A DNA stretch of 64,000 bases. Origin: Novosphingobium sp. SG707. Lineage in GTDB: Bacteria > Pseudomonadota > Alphaproteobacteria > Sphingomonadales > Sphingomonadaceae. Each line of letters opens with the position of its first letter. Position 1 is the stretch's first letter. The stretch spans positions 248,001-312,000 of the forward strand of contig NZ_JAAZQL010000001.1 in the NCBI RefSeq assembly GCF_012275515.1, read 5' to 3'. Positions 53,670-62,292 of this stretch are shown here, piece after piece. The notes under the pieces are model-generated. The model ran no database searches, was not told the origin of the DNA, and saw only the letters and a list, made by a program, of their open reading frames with translations. The translations under genes and the position numbers were made by a program.

Positions 53670-54763
53670 TGGCGGGCCTGTGCGGTAAAGCGGGCGAGGA
53701 AGCGGGGCACGTCGATGCTCTCGACCACCTCGACCATCTGCTCTCCGCGATGGGGGGCGAGATCCTCCTTCCACATCTGCGCCGTGCCATAGCCCGCGCC
53801 GGGCATCAGATCGACATCCATGCGGGCGGTGAACTTCTTGGTCACCAATGTGGGATCGAGCGCCACGGCTACGGTCATTTCATCCCACAAAGGCTGGTCG
53901 ATGCGGGCATATTGGGCGATGTAGCGCGCGGTGGGGGTGCCTGCCGAACCGATCTGATCGGCCAGCGCCCGCGTCATCCGCGCCGAGGTGGTGACATTGC
54001 CCACCACGGTGATTTTCCGCCATGGCGCGGTCAGCACGATATGGGCGGCCTCGGGGTCAAAGACGAAATTGAAATCGGTGGCATAGTCGGCATTGTCCAG
54101 CACGCGGGCGGCCTGCATGTCATAGCCCCCGCCCTGCATGGCGATGCCCTTGGCCTTGGCGGCGATATCGGGGGCGATGCGCAGGGCCAGCGCGATATTG
54201 GTCAGCGGCCCGGCGCAGATGATCGTCACCTGCCCCGGATGGGCGCGCACGGCCTCGATCAGGCGGTGGACGGCATCCTGCGCCACCGGCCTGATGGTGG
54301 GCGCGCCCTCGGCCATCGGGGGGACCAGATCGGGGTCTTCGGGGTGATACTGGCGGCCCGGTTTGGGGGCGTTCCATGCGCCCTTCCAAGGGATCGGGCC
54401 AAAGCGGGCCTCCCACGCCTTCATTTCGGGCAGGGAGCGGATGAGCGGCGTCTGCGCGCCCCGCGCCACCGGAACATCGCCGCGCCCGGCGATTTCGAGG
54501 AAGCGCAGGGCGTGCTGCGTTTCCTCCTCCAGCCATTGGTCGCCGGTGACGACGCCAACGCCCAGAAGGTTCACATTCGGATCGCGGATCAAAGGGATCA
54601 GGGCCTGAAGATTGCTCTGTCCGGGGCCGAGAAAGTCATTGTCGAACCATACCATGGCGCGACTGTCCACTTCGACCGGACGGCTGACAGGGCGGGGCGC
54701 GGCCATGGTGAGGGACGCCATGGAGAGAGCTGCGCTGCCCAGCACTGCCTGCCACAATTTCAT
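53666..54763 (-). CDS. Exported inosine-uridine-type nucleoside hydrolase
   Basis: 365-aa protein with a signal peptide ending near LTMAAP. Nucleoside-hydrolase hallmarks: CAGPLTNIALALRIA, DFNFVFDPEAAHIVL, and QPLWDEMTVAVALDP. The N-terminal calcium motif is altered: WFDNDFLGPGQSNLQAL keeps D41 and D43 but has Q-S-N where the usual DD pair sits. It should split nucleosides to base and ribose in the periplasm if active. ATG 54763 with AGGAGGGG upstream. Confidence 0.88.
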   Translation of the reverse strand: MKLWQAVLGSAALSMASLTMAAPRPVSRPVEVDSRAMVWFDNDFLGPGQSNLQALIPLIRDPNVNLLGVGVVTGDQWLEEETQHALRFLEIAGRGDVPVARGAQTPLIRSLPEMKAWEARFGPIPWKGAWNAPKPGRQYHPEDPDLVPPMAEGAPTIRPVAQDAVHRLIEAVRAHPGQVTIICAGPLTNIALALRIAPDIAAKAKGIAMQGGGYDMQAARVLDNADYATDFNFVFDPEAAHIVLTAPWRKITVVGNVTTSARMTRALADQIGSAGTPTARYIAQYARIDQPLWDEMTVAVALDPTLVTKKFTARMDVDLMPGAGYGTAQMWKEDLAPHRGEQMVEVVESIDVPRFLARFTAQARQ

Positions 54764-54782
54764 GCCCTGATCCCCCTCCTGC

Positions 54783-56081
54783 TTACTTCGCTTCGGCCAG
54801 AACCAGCACGGTGGCCAGTTCATTGTTGAAGTTGCGCAGGTTAACCGATTTCTCGAGCTTCAGCCCTTCGTCCAGCGAGTGGTTGCGGAAGGTTTCAAAG
54901 CCCGAGCCCAGCGTGAGCGCGGAAATGCCCTTGCTCATCGGGATGTTGCTGTCGGTCGATCCGGCGCTGTACTTAGGGGCGAAACCATTGGCCTTGGCCA
55001 CGGCATCGGCCACCTTCACGATGCGCGACTCCATCGGCGTGGTGCCGCCGGGGCGGTCGCCCACCAGCTTGGCGTCATAGGTGATCTTGCCCTTGGCGGT
55101 CGAGCGCGCGGCATTTTCGGCCGCCACCGCTTCGGGCAGGATCGCGAGGAAGGTCTTTTCCTCCGCGTCCAGCTGCGCCTTGCCGTTCGAGCGCATGTCG
55201 ATGGTCATGGCCGTGGCAAAGGGGATCGAATTGACCGAGGTGCCGCCCTCGACGATGCCGACGTTATAGACCGTCTTGGGGTCGCTGGGCACCTGCATCC
55301 TGGCAAAGGCGGTCATGGCATTGGCCATCGCATAGGCCGGATTGACCAGGCCGAAATCGCCCATCGAATGACCGCCCGGACCATTGAACGTCACCTTGTA
55401 GCGGCGCGAACCGGTGCCGGCATTGGTGATGCGTTCGGGCTGGCCGGGTTCAAAGCTGATGAAATGGGTGATGCGGTCCTTGTACTTGCCCTGCGAGAAC
55501 AGGTAGCGCACGCCGCGCAGGTCGCCCGGGCCTTCCTCGCCCACATTGCCCATGAACAGGATGTCCGCCTTGGTCGAGAAGGCCCCCGCCTTCATCGCGC
55601 GGATAAAGGCCAGCAGGACCGGCAGGCTGCACGTATCGTCGCCAATGCCGGGGGCATAGAGCGTGTCGCCCTCGCGGCGCACCTTCACATTGGTGCCCTC
55701 GGGGAAAACGGTGTCGAGATGGGCGGTGATGACGATGAGCGGCGTGGCCTCGCCCTTGGCTGCGCCGGTGCCGCGGCGCAGGCCCATGACATTGCCCACG
55801 CCGTCCATTTCAACGTCTTCCAGACCCTCGGCCTTGAGCATCGCCATATAGGCCTTGGCGCGCGCCTCTTCCTTGAAAGGCGGGGCGGCGATTTCGGTCA
55901 GGGTGATGATGTCCTGCACAATGCGGTCATAATCGCCCGCCAGCGAGGCGGTCGCCTTGGCGAATTTCGGGCTTTTCAGCAGCGCCTTGGCGGCGGTTTC
56001 CTCGGGCGTGGCGGCATGGGCCTGGGGCGCGATCATCGCGACGGCGGCCAGCGAGGCAAAAGCAAGCAAAGTGTTACGCAT
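54783..56081 (-). CDS. Exported M20-family metallopeptidase
   Basis: 432-aa zinc peptidase with a signal peptide (to about APQAHA). Metal ligands: TAHLDTVFPEG, GIGDDTCSLP, NVGEEGPGD, SFEPGQPE and, near the end, FRNHSLDE. A dimerisation domain begins GPGGHSMGDFG. M20 enzymes cut small peptides, acyl-amino acids or carbamoyl groups. It lies between the TonB receptor (17-nt gap) and the nucleoside hydrolase (19-nt gap), so a modified nucleoside or peptidyl-nucleoside substrate is conceivable, but this is not shown. Confidence 0.9.
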   Translation of the reverse strand: MRNTLLAFASLAAVAMIAPQAHAATPEETAAKALLKSPKFAKATASLAGDYDRIVQDIITLTEIAAPPFKEEARAKAYMAMLKAEGLEDVEMDGVGNVMGLRRGTGAAKGEATPLIVITAHLDTVFPEGTNVKVRREGDTLYAPGIGDDTCSLPVLLAFIRAMKAGAFSTKADILFMGNVGEEGPGDLRGVRYLFSQGKYKDRITHFISFEPGQPERITNAGTGSRRYKVTFNGPGGHSMGDFGLVNPAYAMANAMTAFARMQVPSDPKTVYNVGIVEGGTSVNSIPFATAMTIDMRSNGKAQLDAEEKTFLAILPEAVAAENAARSTAKGKITYDAKLVGDRPGGTTPMESRIVKVADAVAKANGFAPKYSAGSTDSNIPMSKGISALTLGSGFETFRNHSLDEGLKLEKSVNLRNFNNELATVLVLAEAK

Positions 56082-56098
56082 GGAAAGACATCCTCTTT

Positions 56099-58429
56099 TT
56101 AGAAATTGCCGCGCAGGTTGATGCCGACGGTACGGGGCGTGGTGGTGGCGATGTAATCGGGCGTGCCGCTGACGGCCGAGTAATAGCTCAGACCCTTGGC
56201 ATCGATCAGGTTACGCACATAGACATAGACGCCGTAGCGCTCATTCTCGATTCCCGCGCGCAGGTTGACCTGCGAATATTTGCCATAAGTGCGATAAAGC
56301 GCGTTGGTCGGGTTGAGCTGGGTCGTCATCTTGCCGGTATAGTTGAAGTCGGCACGCATCATGCCCTTCCACTTGCTGTTGATATCCCAGCCATATTCGG
56401 CGCCCGCGCTGGCCGTGGTGCGCGGAATGCCGGTCAGGATATTGCCCACGCGGCCCGCCGCCGTCACTTCCGAATTGACCTGATCGGCCGTCAGGCGCGG
56501 ATAGACCACCGAGAGCGAACCGTTGAGGAACAGGCCCTTGGTCGGCGTGCCGCTCAATTCGGCCTCGAAGCCTTCGATACGCGCCGCGCCGACATTGCTG
56601 ATATAGCTGAAATTGCCATAGGTGGCCTGAACCGAGGTCTGCATGTTGGTCCAGTCGATGCGATAGGCGTCGATATTGAAGGTCAGCTTGCGGTCGAACC
56701 ACTGGGTCTTGAGGCCCAGTTCATAATTCCACAGCGAGTCGGCCTTATACTGCGTGGCCGAGGCCGGGATGCCGGGCGTCAGGTTCGCGCCGCCGGGGCG
56801 GAAGCCCTGCGACGCGGTGGCATAGACCATCAGATTGCGGGTGGGTTTCAGCTCGACATTGTATTTCTGGATAAAGCCGTCCGCATTGGCGTTGACCTCG
56901 GTATAGGCCATCGGCGTCTGGCCGTTGAAGTAATTGTAGCCGAGATAGGCGCCGCCCACGATCTTCTTGTAGTGATAGTGGCGCAGGCCCGCCGTCACCG
57001 TCAGGATGTCGATCGGGCGATAGGAGAGTTCGCCAAACTGCGCGGTCTGGTTGATGACATCGCGCACAAAGCGCGAGCCGAGATCGACCAGCGGGCTGCG
57101 CATTTCGCCGGTGCCCGGAACACCCGCGAACACGGTGGTGTCCACCCGGTCCTTGCGGTTTTCAAAGAAGGCGCCCAGCGTATAGTTCAAACGGCCCTTG
57201 CCATCGGAATTGAGGCGCAGTTCGTTGGTGACATTTTCCACCCAGCGCGGCTGATAATTGCCGATGGGCATCTGGCTGTTGGCCCAGCCCAGATAATTGG
57301 CGCGCAATTGGGCCGAGGTATAACCGCCCGCGCTCGATGCGCAATTGCTGGACGATGTGGTGGTGCCCGATGCGCCCGTCTGCAGCAGCGAGCCCGAATA
57401 GGTGTTCTGATAGAGGCCGCAATAGCGATAGGAATTGGCCACCGACTGATAATTGTCGCTGTTGTCGTTGGTCTGGCGCACATCCCAGCGATAATAGCCG
57501 TTGGCCAGCGAGATCGTGCCGATCGGCGTCGTCCACTTGGTGTCGAGCGAGAAGATCTTCTGCTTGTCGATGGCGGGCGTATAGATGCGCAGGCCCGAGG
57601 TATAGGTGCCCACCGAAGGCGCCCAGAGCGAGGTGCCGCCCGTGTGCTGGTCCTGGATGATGCCCATGAAATTGATGCGCAGATTGTTGGTCGGGCGGAA
57701 GCCCAGCATCAGGCGGCCGCCCGTGGTCATCACGCTGTTCATATTATAACGGCCGATCGAGGGATCATCGACAAAGCCGCCCGTGCGCTGGCGATAGAGC
57801 ACGAGGCGGGCGGCCAGCATGTCCTCGATGATCGGCACGTTGACTGCGCCCTTGATGCTGTAGCCAAAGCCGCCATCCTTGGTGCTTTCCGCGCCCGCAT
57901 CGACGGCGGCTTCATACTTCTTCAGATTGGCCTGCTTGAACAGCACGCGCAGGGTGCCGCCCATCGAGCCCGAGCCATAAAGCGTGCCCTGCGGCCCGCG
58001 CAGCACTTCGAGGCGCTCGGTGTCGAACAGGTTGAGGTTGGGGGTCGAGCCCGAAGGGTCCGAGGTGGTGCCTGCAGGCCCGGTCAGCGGCACTTCGCCG
58101 AAATACACGCCCACGGTGGCTTCGCCCGCGGTCTGGATGCCGCGGATCGAGACGCGGGTGCGGCCCGATTCACTGGAGAGCAGATTGAGACTGGGGACCG
58201 AGCGCGCCACATCGGCAATGCCCGTCGCGCCCATGTTGTTGAGCATGTTGCCGCTCATCGCGGTGATCGCCAGCGGGGTGTCCTGCACGCGGGTTTCGCG
58301 CTTCAGGGCGGTGACGACAATGTCGTCGCCCTGGCCTGCCGTTTGCGCCATCGCGGGCGCCGCCCCCAGCGTCGATACAGCCAATGTTGAAACCGAAAGC
58401 AGCCATGCTGCACAAAGCTTAGTTTTCAT
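56099..58429 (-). CDS. TonB-dependent receptor of the nucleoside-salvage operon
   Basis: 776-aa outer-membrane receptor. Signal peptide MKTKLCAAWLLSVSTLAVST...AMA, a TonB box region DDIVVTALKRETRVQDTPLA, a plug with VSIRGIQTAGEATVGVYFGE and LEVLRGPQGTLYGSGSMGG, then a barrel. No STN domain. It belongs to the large sphingomonad receptor group whose ligands are mostly unknown. As first gene of an operon with nucleoside hydrolase, purine permease and deaminase, it is a candidate nucleoside or nucleotide-conjugate receptor. The start is MKTKLC; upstream frame to 58525 is not signal-like. Confidence 0.9.
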   Translation of the reverse strand: MKTKLCAAWLLSVSTLAVSTLGAAPAMAQTAGQGDDIVVTALKRETRVQDTPLAITAMSGNMLNNMGATGIADVARSVPSLNLLSSESGRTRVSIRGIQTAGEATVGVYFGEVPLTGPAGTTSDPSGSTPNLNLFDTERLEVLRGPQGTLYGSGSMGGTLRVLFKQANLKKYEAAVDAGAESTKDGGFGYSIKGAVNVPIIEDMLAARLVLYRQRTGGFVDDPSIGRYNMNSVMTTGGRLMLGFRPTNNLRINFMGIIQDQHTGGTSLWAPSVGTYTSGLRIYTPAIDKQKIFSLDTKWTTPIGTISLANGYYRWDVRQTNDNSDNYQSVANSYRYCGLYQNTYSGSLLQTGASGTTTSSSNCASSAGGYTSAQLRANYLGWANSQMPIGNYQPRWVENVTNELRLNSDGKGRLNYTLGAFFENRKDRVDTTVFAGVPGTGEMRSPLVDLGSRFVRDVINQTAQFGELSYRPIDILTVTAGLRHYHYKKIVGGAYLGYNYFNGQTPMAYTEVNANADGFIQKYNVELKPTRNLMVYATASQGFRPGGANLTPGIPASATQYKADSLWNYELGLKTQWFDRKLTFNIDAYRIDWTNMQTSVQATYGNFSYISNVGAARIEGFEAELSGTPTKGLFLNGSLSVVYPRLTADQVNSEVTAAGRVGNILTGIPRTTASAGAEYGWDINSKWKGMMRADFNYTGKMTTQLNPTNALYRTYGKYSQVNLRAGIENERYGVYVYVRNLIDAKGLSYYSAVSGTPDYIATTTPRTVGINLRGNF

Positions 58430-58586
58430 AGTCCATCCCTCATTGGCGAGTCCCAAACCGACGCGGGGTCCACGATGGTTCGCGCCCGCCTTCTGCCGGG
58501 CGGCGCGGTTCATCGCGGGGGCCATGCGGGTTTGTGCTGCTTACCCTGTCCGTCCTCTCGCAGAATCGGAGGCTAAGGCCGCCCGC

Positions 58587-58604
58587 CTGTCATCAAGCTG
58601 TCAT
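58587..58604 (+). promoter_or_regulatory. Pho box (exact CTGTCAT direct repeats)
   Basis: CTGTCATCAAGCTGTCAT: two exact copies of the PhoB half-site CTGTCAT with the canonical 4-nt spacer (11-nt periodicity). It lies in the 284-nt divergent gap, 158 nt from the TonB receptor start and 110 nt from the response-regulator start. Its direction matches the plus-strand gene. OmpR-type response regulators in general bind such repeats, so the neighbouring TctD-like protein is an alternative binder. Confidence 0.6.
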
Positions 58605-58656
58605 GCCGGGGGTAGGCATGGGGCGCGTTTTGCGTATTTTGGGGCCGCAGCCTGTA

Positions 58657-58683
58657 ATGCCATGGGCAGGTCATGCCATGGGC
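58657..58683 (+). repeat. Direct repeat ATGCCATGGGC x2
   Basis: Two exact 11-nt copies at 58657 and 58673 (16-nt period), 31-57 nt upstream of the response-regulator start. Possibly a regulator site; function unknown. Confidence 0.45.
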
Positions 58684-58713
58684 CTGTGCCGGTGTCGGGG
58701 AATGGAGGGAACA

Positions 58714-59379
58714 TTGCGCATTCTGATCGTGGAGGATGATCCGCGTCTGGCGCGCGGCATGGCCGCTTCGCTCGAGGCCGCCAGTTTTGTCGTCGATGTC
58801 GCGCATAATGGCGAGGATGCCGCCGCCTTTGCCGCCGCCGATCCGTTCAATGCGATCATTCTGGATCTGGGCCTGCCCGATGGCGATGGGCTGGAATTGC
58901 TGAAAATGCTGCGCCGCCGGGGCGACACCACGCCGATCATGATCGTGACCGCGCGCGATGCGGTGGACGACCGGGTGGCCGGGCTGGATTACGGCGCGGA
59001 TGACTATATGGCCAAGCCGTTCCACCCGCGCGAACTGGAATCGCGGGTGCGCGCGCTGGTCCGGCGCAGCATCGGCAGCCCCGATCCGGTGCTGCGCGTG
59101 GGCGCGCTGACGCTGGACCGTTCGACGCGGCGGGTCGCGCTGGCCGATGCGCCGGTCGATCTGCGCCGCCGCGAGATGGCCGTGCTGGAAACCTTGATGG
59201 GGCGGCCGGGCAAGGTGGTGCCCAAGGACCGCATGGCCGCCGAGGTCTTTGCCCTGTCCGAGGCGGTCGCGCCCAATGCGCTGGAGGTCTATGTGGGCCG
59301 CCTGCGCCGCAAGCTCAGCCCCGGCGGGCCGACGATCCACACGGTGCGCGGGCTGGGCTATATGATTGATGCCCATTAA
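58714..59379 (+). CDS. OmpR-family response regulator (TctD/QseB-like)
   Basis: 221-aa two-domain regulator. The receiver has ILIVEDDPRLARGM, phospho-acceptor Asp51 in IILDLGLPDGDG, the threonine in IMIVTARD and the lysine in DDYMAKPFHP. A winged-helix effector ends LRRKLSPGGPTIHTVRGLGY. The TTG at 58714 was chosen because GGAGGG sits 5 nt upstream and it gives the usual start (x-RILIVEDD). An ATG at 58702 adds four residues but overlaps that Shine-Dalgarno. It overlaps the kinase gene by 11 nt. Confidence 0.92.
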   Translation: MRILIVEDDPRLARGMAASLEAASFVVDVAHNGEDAAAFAAADPFNAIILDLGLPDGDGLELLKMLRRRGDTTPIMIVTARDAVDDRVAGLDYGADDYMAKPFHPRELESRVRALVRRSIGSPDPVLRVGALTLDRSTRRVALADAPVDLRRREMAVLETLMGRPGKVVPKDRMAAEVFALSEAVAPNALEVYVGRLRRKLSPGGPTIHTVRGLGYMIDAH

Positions 59380-60931
59380 GCTGCGGCTGCTGCCGCGATC
59401 CTTGCCCAAATCGTTGCGGGGCCATCTCACGGTTGTTGTGATGGTGCCGCTGGTGGTGCTGGTGACGATTTTCGCCACGATCACCTGCTGGATGATCGAT
59501 TCCTCGATGAACGATACGTCGGACCGGATTCTGGTCGGTTCGACCCGGTTGATCAGCCGGGCGGTCAATTATGATCCGGTGCTTCAGGACCGTCTCCTGC
59601 CGCTGGCTGTTGGCCTGTTGCAGCGCCGCTCTGCCCCGGTCACGCATTACAGCATCTATGATGGCGACCGGTTGATTGCCGGCCGCGCCGATCTGCGCCC
59701 GCCATCCGATTATTCGGCCGACGGGCGCCTGACCGGGCCGCTCCATCCCGGCGCAAGGTTCACGCTCACCTCGCGCGATCCGGTGCTGGTGCGCGGCTAT
59801 GTCGATCCGCGCGATGCGCAAGGCGTGGTCCAGCCAGCCTATCTGCGCAATGGCATGCTGAACGGGCGCCCGGTGCGCATCGCCACGGAAATGCGCCGCC
59901 TGACGGGCAATGGCCATCTGGTGGCGGTGCAGGTGGCCGATTTCCTTGAAAACCGGGAAATTTCCACCCGCGTCTATTTTCAGCGCGTGGTCAGCGCCAG
60001 CGTGCTGGTAACGCTGATCGCGCTGCTCCTGTTCTATTCGGCGCTGGCATGGGGGCTGATCCCCTTTGCCACCCTGACCGAGCGGATTGCCGCCAGTGTG
60101 CGCGATCCGCTGCATTTTCAGCGCCTGCCCGATGGCGATGGCCCGCGTGAGGCGCAGATGATTGCGCGGGCCTATAATGCGCTGATGGTGCGGGCTGAGC
60201 GGGCGGTCGGTTCGCTGCGTCAGTTCACCTCGAACGCTTCGCATCAGTTGCGCACGCCGCTGGCGGTGCTGCGGGTGCATCTCGACGTGCTGGAAACCTA
60301 TGGCGCGCAAAGCCCGCAGGGGCAGATGGCGCTGGATGACATCGCCCATTCGGTCGATACGCTCGAACGCCTGCTGCAGCAATTGCTGGCGCTGGCCCGG
60401 CTGGATGAACAGGTTGAATGCAGCACCGGCCAGTTCGATCCCGCGCTGGTGGCCACCGATGTGATCGCCGCACGCCTGCCCGCGCTGCAGCGCGCCGATG
60501 TTGATATCAGCTTTGAGGAAAGCGGCCATGGGCTGGCCTCTGGCGAGGCGGCGCTGGCGGCCGAGATGGTGGGCAATCTGCTCGACAATGCGGTGGCCTA
60601 TAACCGGCCGGGCGGCAAGGTGGTGGTGCGGGTTTTGTGTCGCGGCGGGGCGGTCCGGGTGGAAATCGAGGATGACGGCCCCGGCATCCCCCCTGCCGAG
60701 CGCGAGAAGGTGTGGGAGCGGTTCTATCGCATGGCCGCCAATGCCAACAGCACCGGCAGCGGGCTGGGCCTGCCCATCGTGCGCGCGCTGGCCGACCGGA
60801 TGGGGGCCAAGGTTGCGCTGGATGAAGGGGCCGAGGGGCGCGGCACGCGGGCGGTCATCCATTTCCGCCCGGCCGATCGCGAGGAAATGTTGATCCCCCC
60901 ATCCCCGACCGCGCATCAGGCGACCCTGTGA
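59369..60931 (+). CDS. Sensor histidine kinase (TctE-like)
   Basis: 520-aa membrane kinase. First transmembrane helix VVVMVPLVVLVTIFATITCW, a periplasmic sensor of about 140 residues (2CSK_N type), second helix ASVLVTLIALLLFYSALAWG, HAMP-like region, H-box SNASHQLRTPLAVLR (His292), N-box NLLDNAVAYN and G-boxes EDDGPGIPP and STGSGLGLPI. Partner of the preceding regulator. The TctE relation and the following symporter suggest it senses a carboxylate. Confidence 0.92.
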   Translation: MPIKLRLLPRSLPKSLRGHLTVVVMVPLVVLVTIFATITCWMIDSSMNDTSDRILVGSTRLISRAVNYDPVLQDRLLPLAVGLLQRRSAPVTHYSIYDGDRLIAGRADLRPPSDYSADGRLTGPLHPGARFTLTSRDPVLVRGYVDPRDAQGVVQPAYLRNGMLNGRPVRIATEMRRLTGNGHLVAVQVADFLENREISTRVYFQRVVSASVLVTLIALLLFYSALAWGLIPFATLTERIAASVRDPLHFQRLPDGDGPREAQMIARAYNALMVRAERAVGSLRQFTSNASHQLRTPLAVLRVHLDVLETYGAQSPQGQMALDDIAHSVDTLERLLQQLLALARLDEQVECSTGQFDPALVATDVIAARLPALQRADVDISFEESGHGLASGEAALAAEMVGNLLDNAVAYNRPGGKVVVRVLCRGGAVRVEIEDDGPGIPPAEREKVWERFYRMAANANSTGSGLGLPIVRALADRMGAKVALDEGAEGRGTRAVIHFRPADREEMLIPPSPTAHQATL

Positions 60932-60972
60932 CAGGGTGCTGACAGGCAGGCTGTTTCACACAGGTCCTTCCC

Positions 60973-62223
60973 ATGGCAACGCTCAATCCCTCTTCGCCCT
61001 CTTCTCCTTTGCGCTGGTCGCGGCCTTTGCCGCATTGGCCGCTGCTGGCCGGGCTGGTGATCGGGACGATGGCAGGGGCGCTGGTGCATGTTGTGCCGGT
61101 GGACCGGGCGGTGCTGGATGTCGTGCTGGTCAATCTGGTGCGTCCGGTTGAACAATTGTTTCTTCAGGTGCTGTTCCTGCTGATCCTGCCCATGGTGTTT
61201 TCCGCGATTGTCACGGGTCTGGCGCGGTTGCGCGGGCGGGCCATGGTGCGCGATCTCCTGCTGCGCCTGTTTGCGGCGATGGTGGGCATGACGGTGGTTT
61301 CGGCGGTGATCGGCATGGCGATGGCCAATCTGTTCCGCCCCGGCGAGGGCATGGCCATCGACCTGCACCAGAACCCCGGCGCGGCCGCGCGGGCGGGCGA
61401 TGACAGCAGCCTGCTAGACCTGTTGCTGGCCCGGCCGATGATGGCGATCGTGGTGATGTCGGTGCTGGTAGGCTTTGCCATCAGCCGCAACCACAGCCGC
61501 AATCGCAACATCCGCCATCTGGTGCTGACCACAGAGGGCTTGTTCGAGGTGGGCATGTCGATTGTCACGCTGGTGGCGCGTTTTGCGCCCGTGGCGGTGC
61601 TTTGCGTGATGTTTGATATGACGGCGGTGTTCGGCTGGACGCTGCTGGTGCATCTGTCGGGCTATTTCAGTGTGGTGGTGGCCGCGCTTTGCCTGCATCT
61701 GCTGGTGGTTTCGGTGGGGCTGGCGTGGATGATGGGCGATGTCAGCCCGGCCCGGTTCCTGCGTTCGCTGCGCTCGGTGATGGTGATTGCCTTTACCACC
61801 TCCTCGTCCTTCTCCACCCTTCCGGCCGCGCTCCATGCCGCCGAGCAGGATCTGGGCCTGCCCGCGCGGGTGGCGCGGCCCACGCTGGGGCTGGGATGTG
61901 TGGCCAATCAGGGCGGCACGATCATCTACACCACGGTGACGGTGATCTTTCTGGCCCAGTGTTTCGGGATGGAATTGACCGCGTGGCAGCAGTTCACGGT
62001 GTTTGGCCTGTCGATTCTGGCCGGGTTGGGCACGATGGGGGTGCCCGCAGGCAGCCTGCCGCTGACCACGATGCTGCTGGCGCTGCTGCATGTGCCCAAT
62101 GAGGGGATCGGCCTGATCATCGGCATCGACCGGTTGATGGATATGTGCCGCACGGTGCCCAATGTGGTGGGCGATCTGGCCGTGGCGGCGGCGCTGCGCC
62201 GCAGCGGCGAGGATGAAGTCTAA
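60973..62223 (+). CDS. Dicarboxylate/amino-acid:cation symporter (DAACS family)
   Basis: 416-aa inner-membrane GltP/DctA-type transporter. Landmarks are TSSSFSTLPAAL (serine-rich hairpin), NQGGTIIYTTVTVIFLAQ, and the C-terminal GVPAGSLPLTTM with DRLMDMCRTVPNVVGD, the substrate/cation site. It takes up glutamate or C4-dicarboxylates. It starts 41 nt after the kinase gene and is probably its regulatory target or operon member. Followed by a likely terminator. Confidence 0.93.
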   Translation: MATLNPSSPSSPLRWSRPLPHWPLLAGLVIGTMAGALVHVVPVDRAVLDVVLVNLVRPVEQLFLQVLFLLILPMVFSAIVTGLARLRGRAMVRDLLLRLFAAMVGMTVVSAVIGMAMANLFRPGEGMAIDLHQNPGAAARAGDDSSLLDLLLARPMMAIVVMSVLVGFAISRNHSRNRNIRHLVLTTEGLFEVGMSIVTLVARFAPVAVLCVMFDMTAVFGWTLLVHLSGYFSVVVAALCLHLLVVSVGLAWMMGDVSPARFLRSLRSVMVIAFTTSSSFSTLPAALHAAEQDLGLPARVARPTLGLGCVANQGGTIIYTTVTVIFLAQCFGMELTAWQQFTVFGLSILAGLGTMGVPAGSLPLTTMLLALLHVPNEGIGLIIGIDRLMDMCRTVPNVVGDLAVAAALRRSGEDEV

Positions 62224-62226
62224 GTT

Positions 62227-62274
62227 CTGCCTTGTGAAATGCCCGCGCCTGTGGAAACGCACGAGGCAGGTTTT
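62227..62274 (+). terminator. Probable rho-independent terminator after the symporter
   Basis: CTGCCTTGTG pairs with CACGAGGCAG (10 bp with one G-T wobble) across a 23-nt loop, followed by GTTTTG. It starts 3 nt after the stop codon. Confidence 0.6.
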
Positions 62275-62292
62275 GCATAAGGCGCGGAAATT

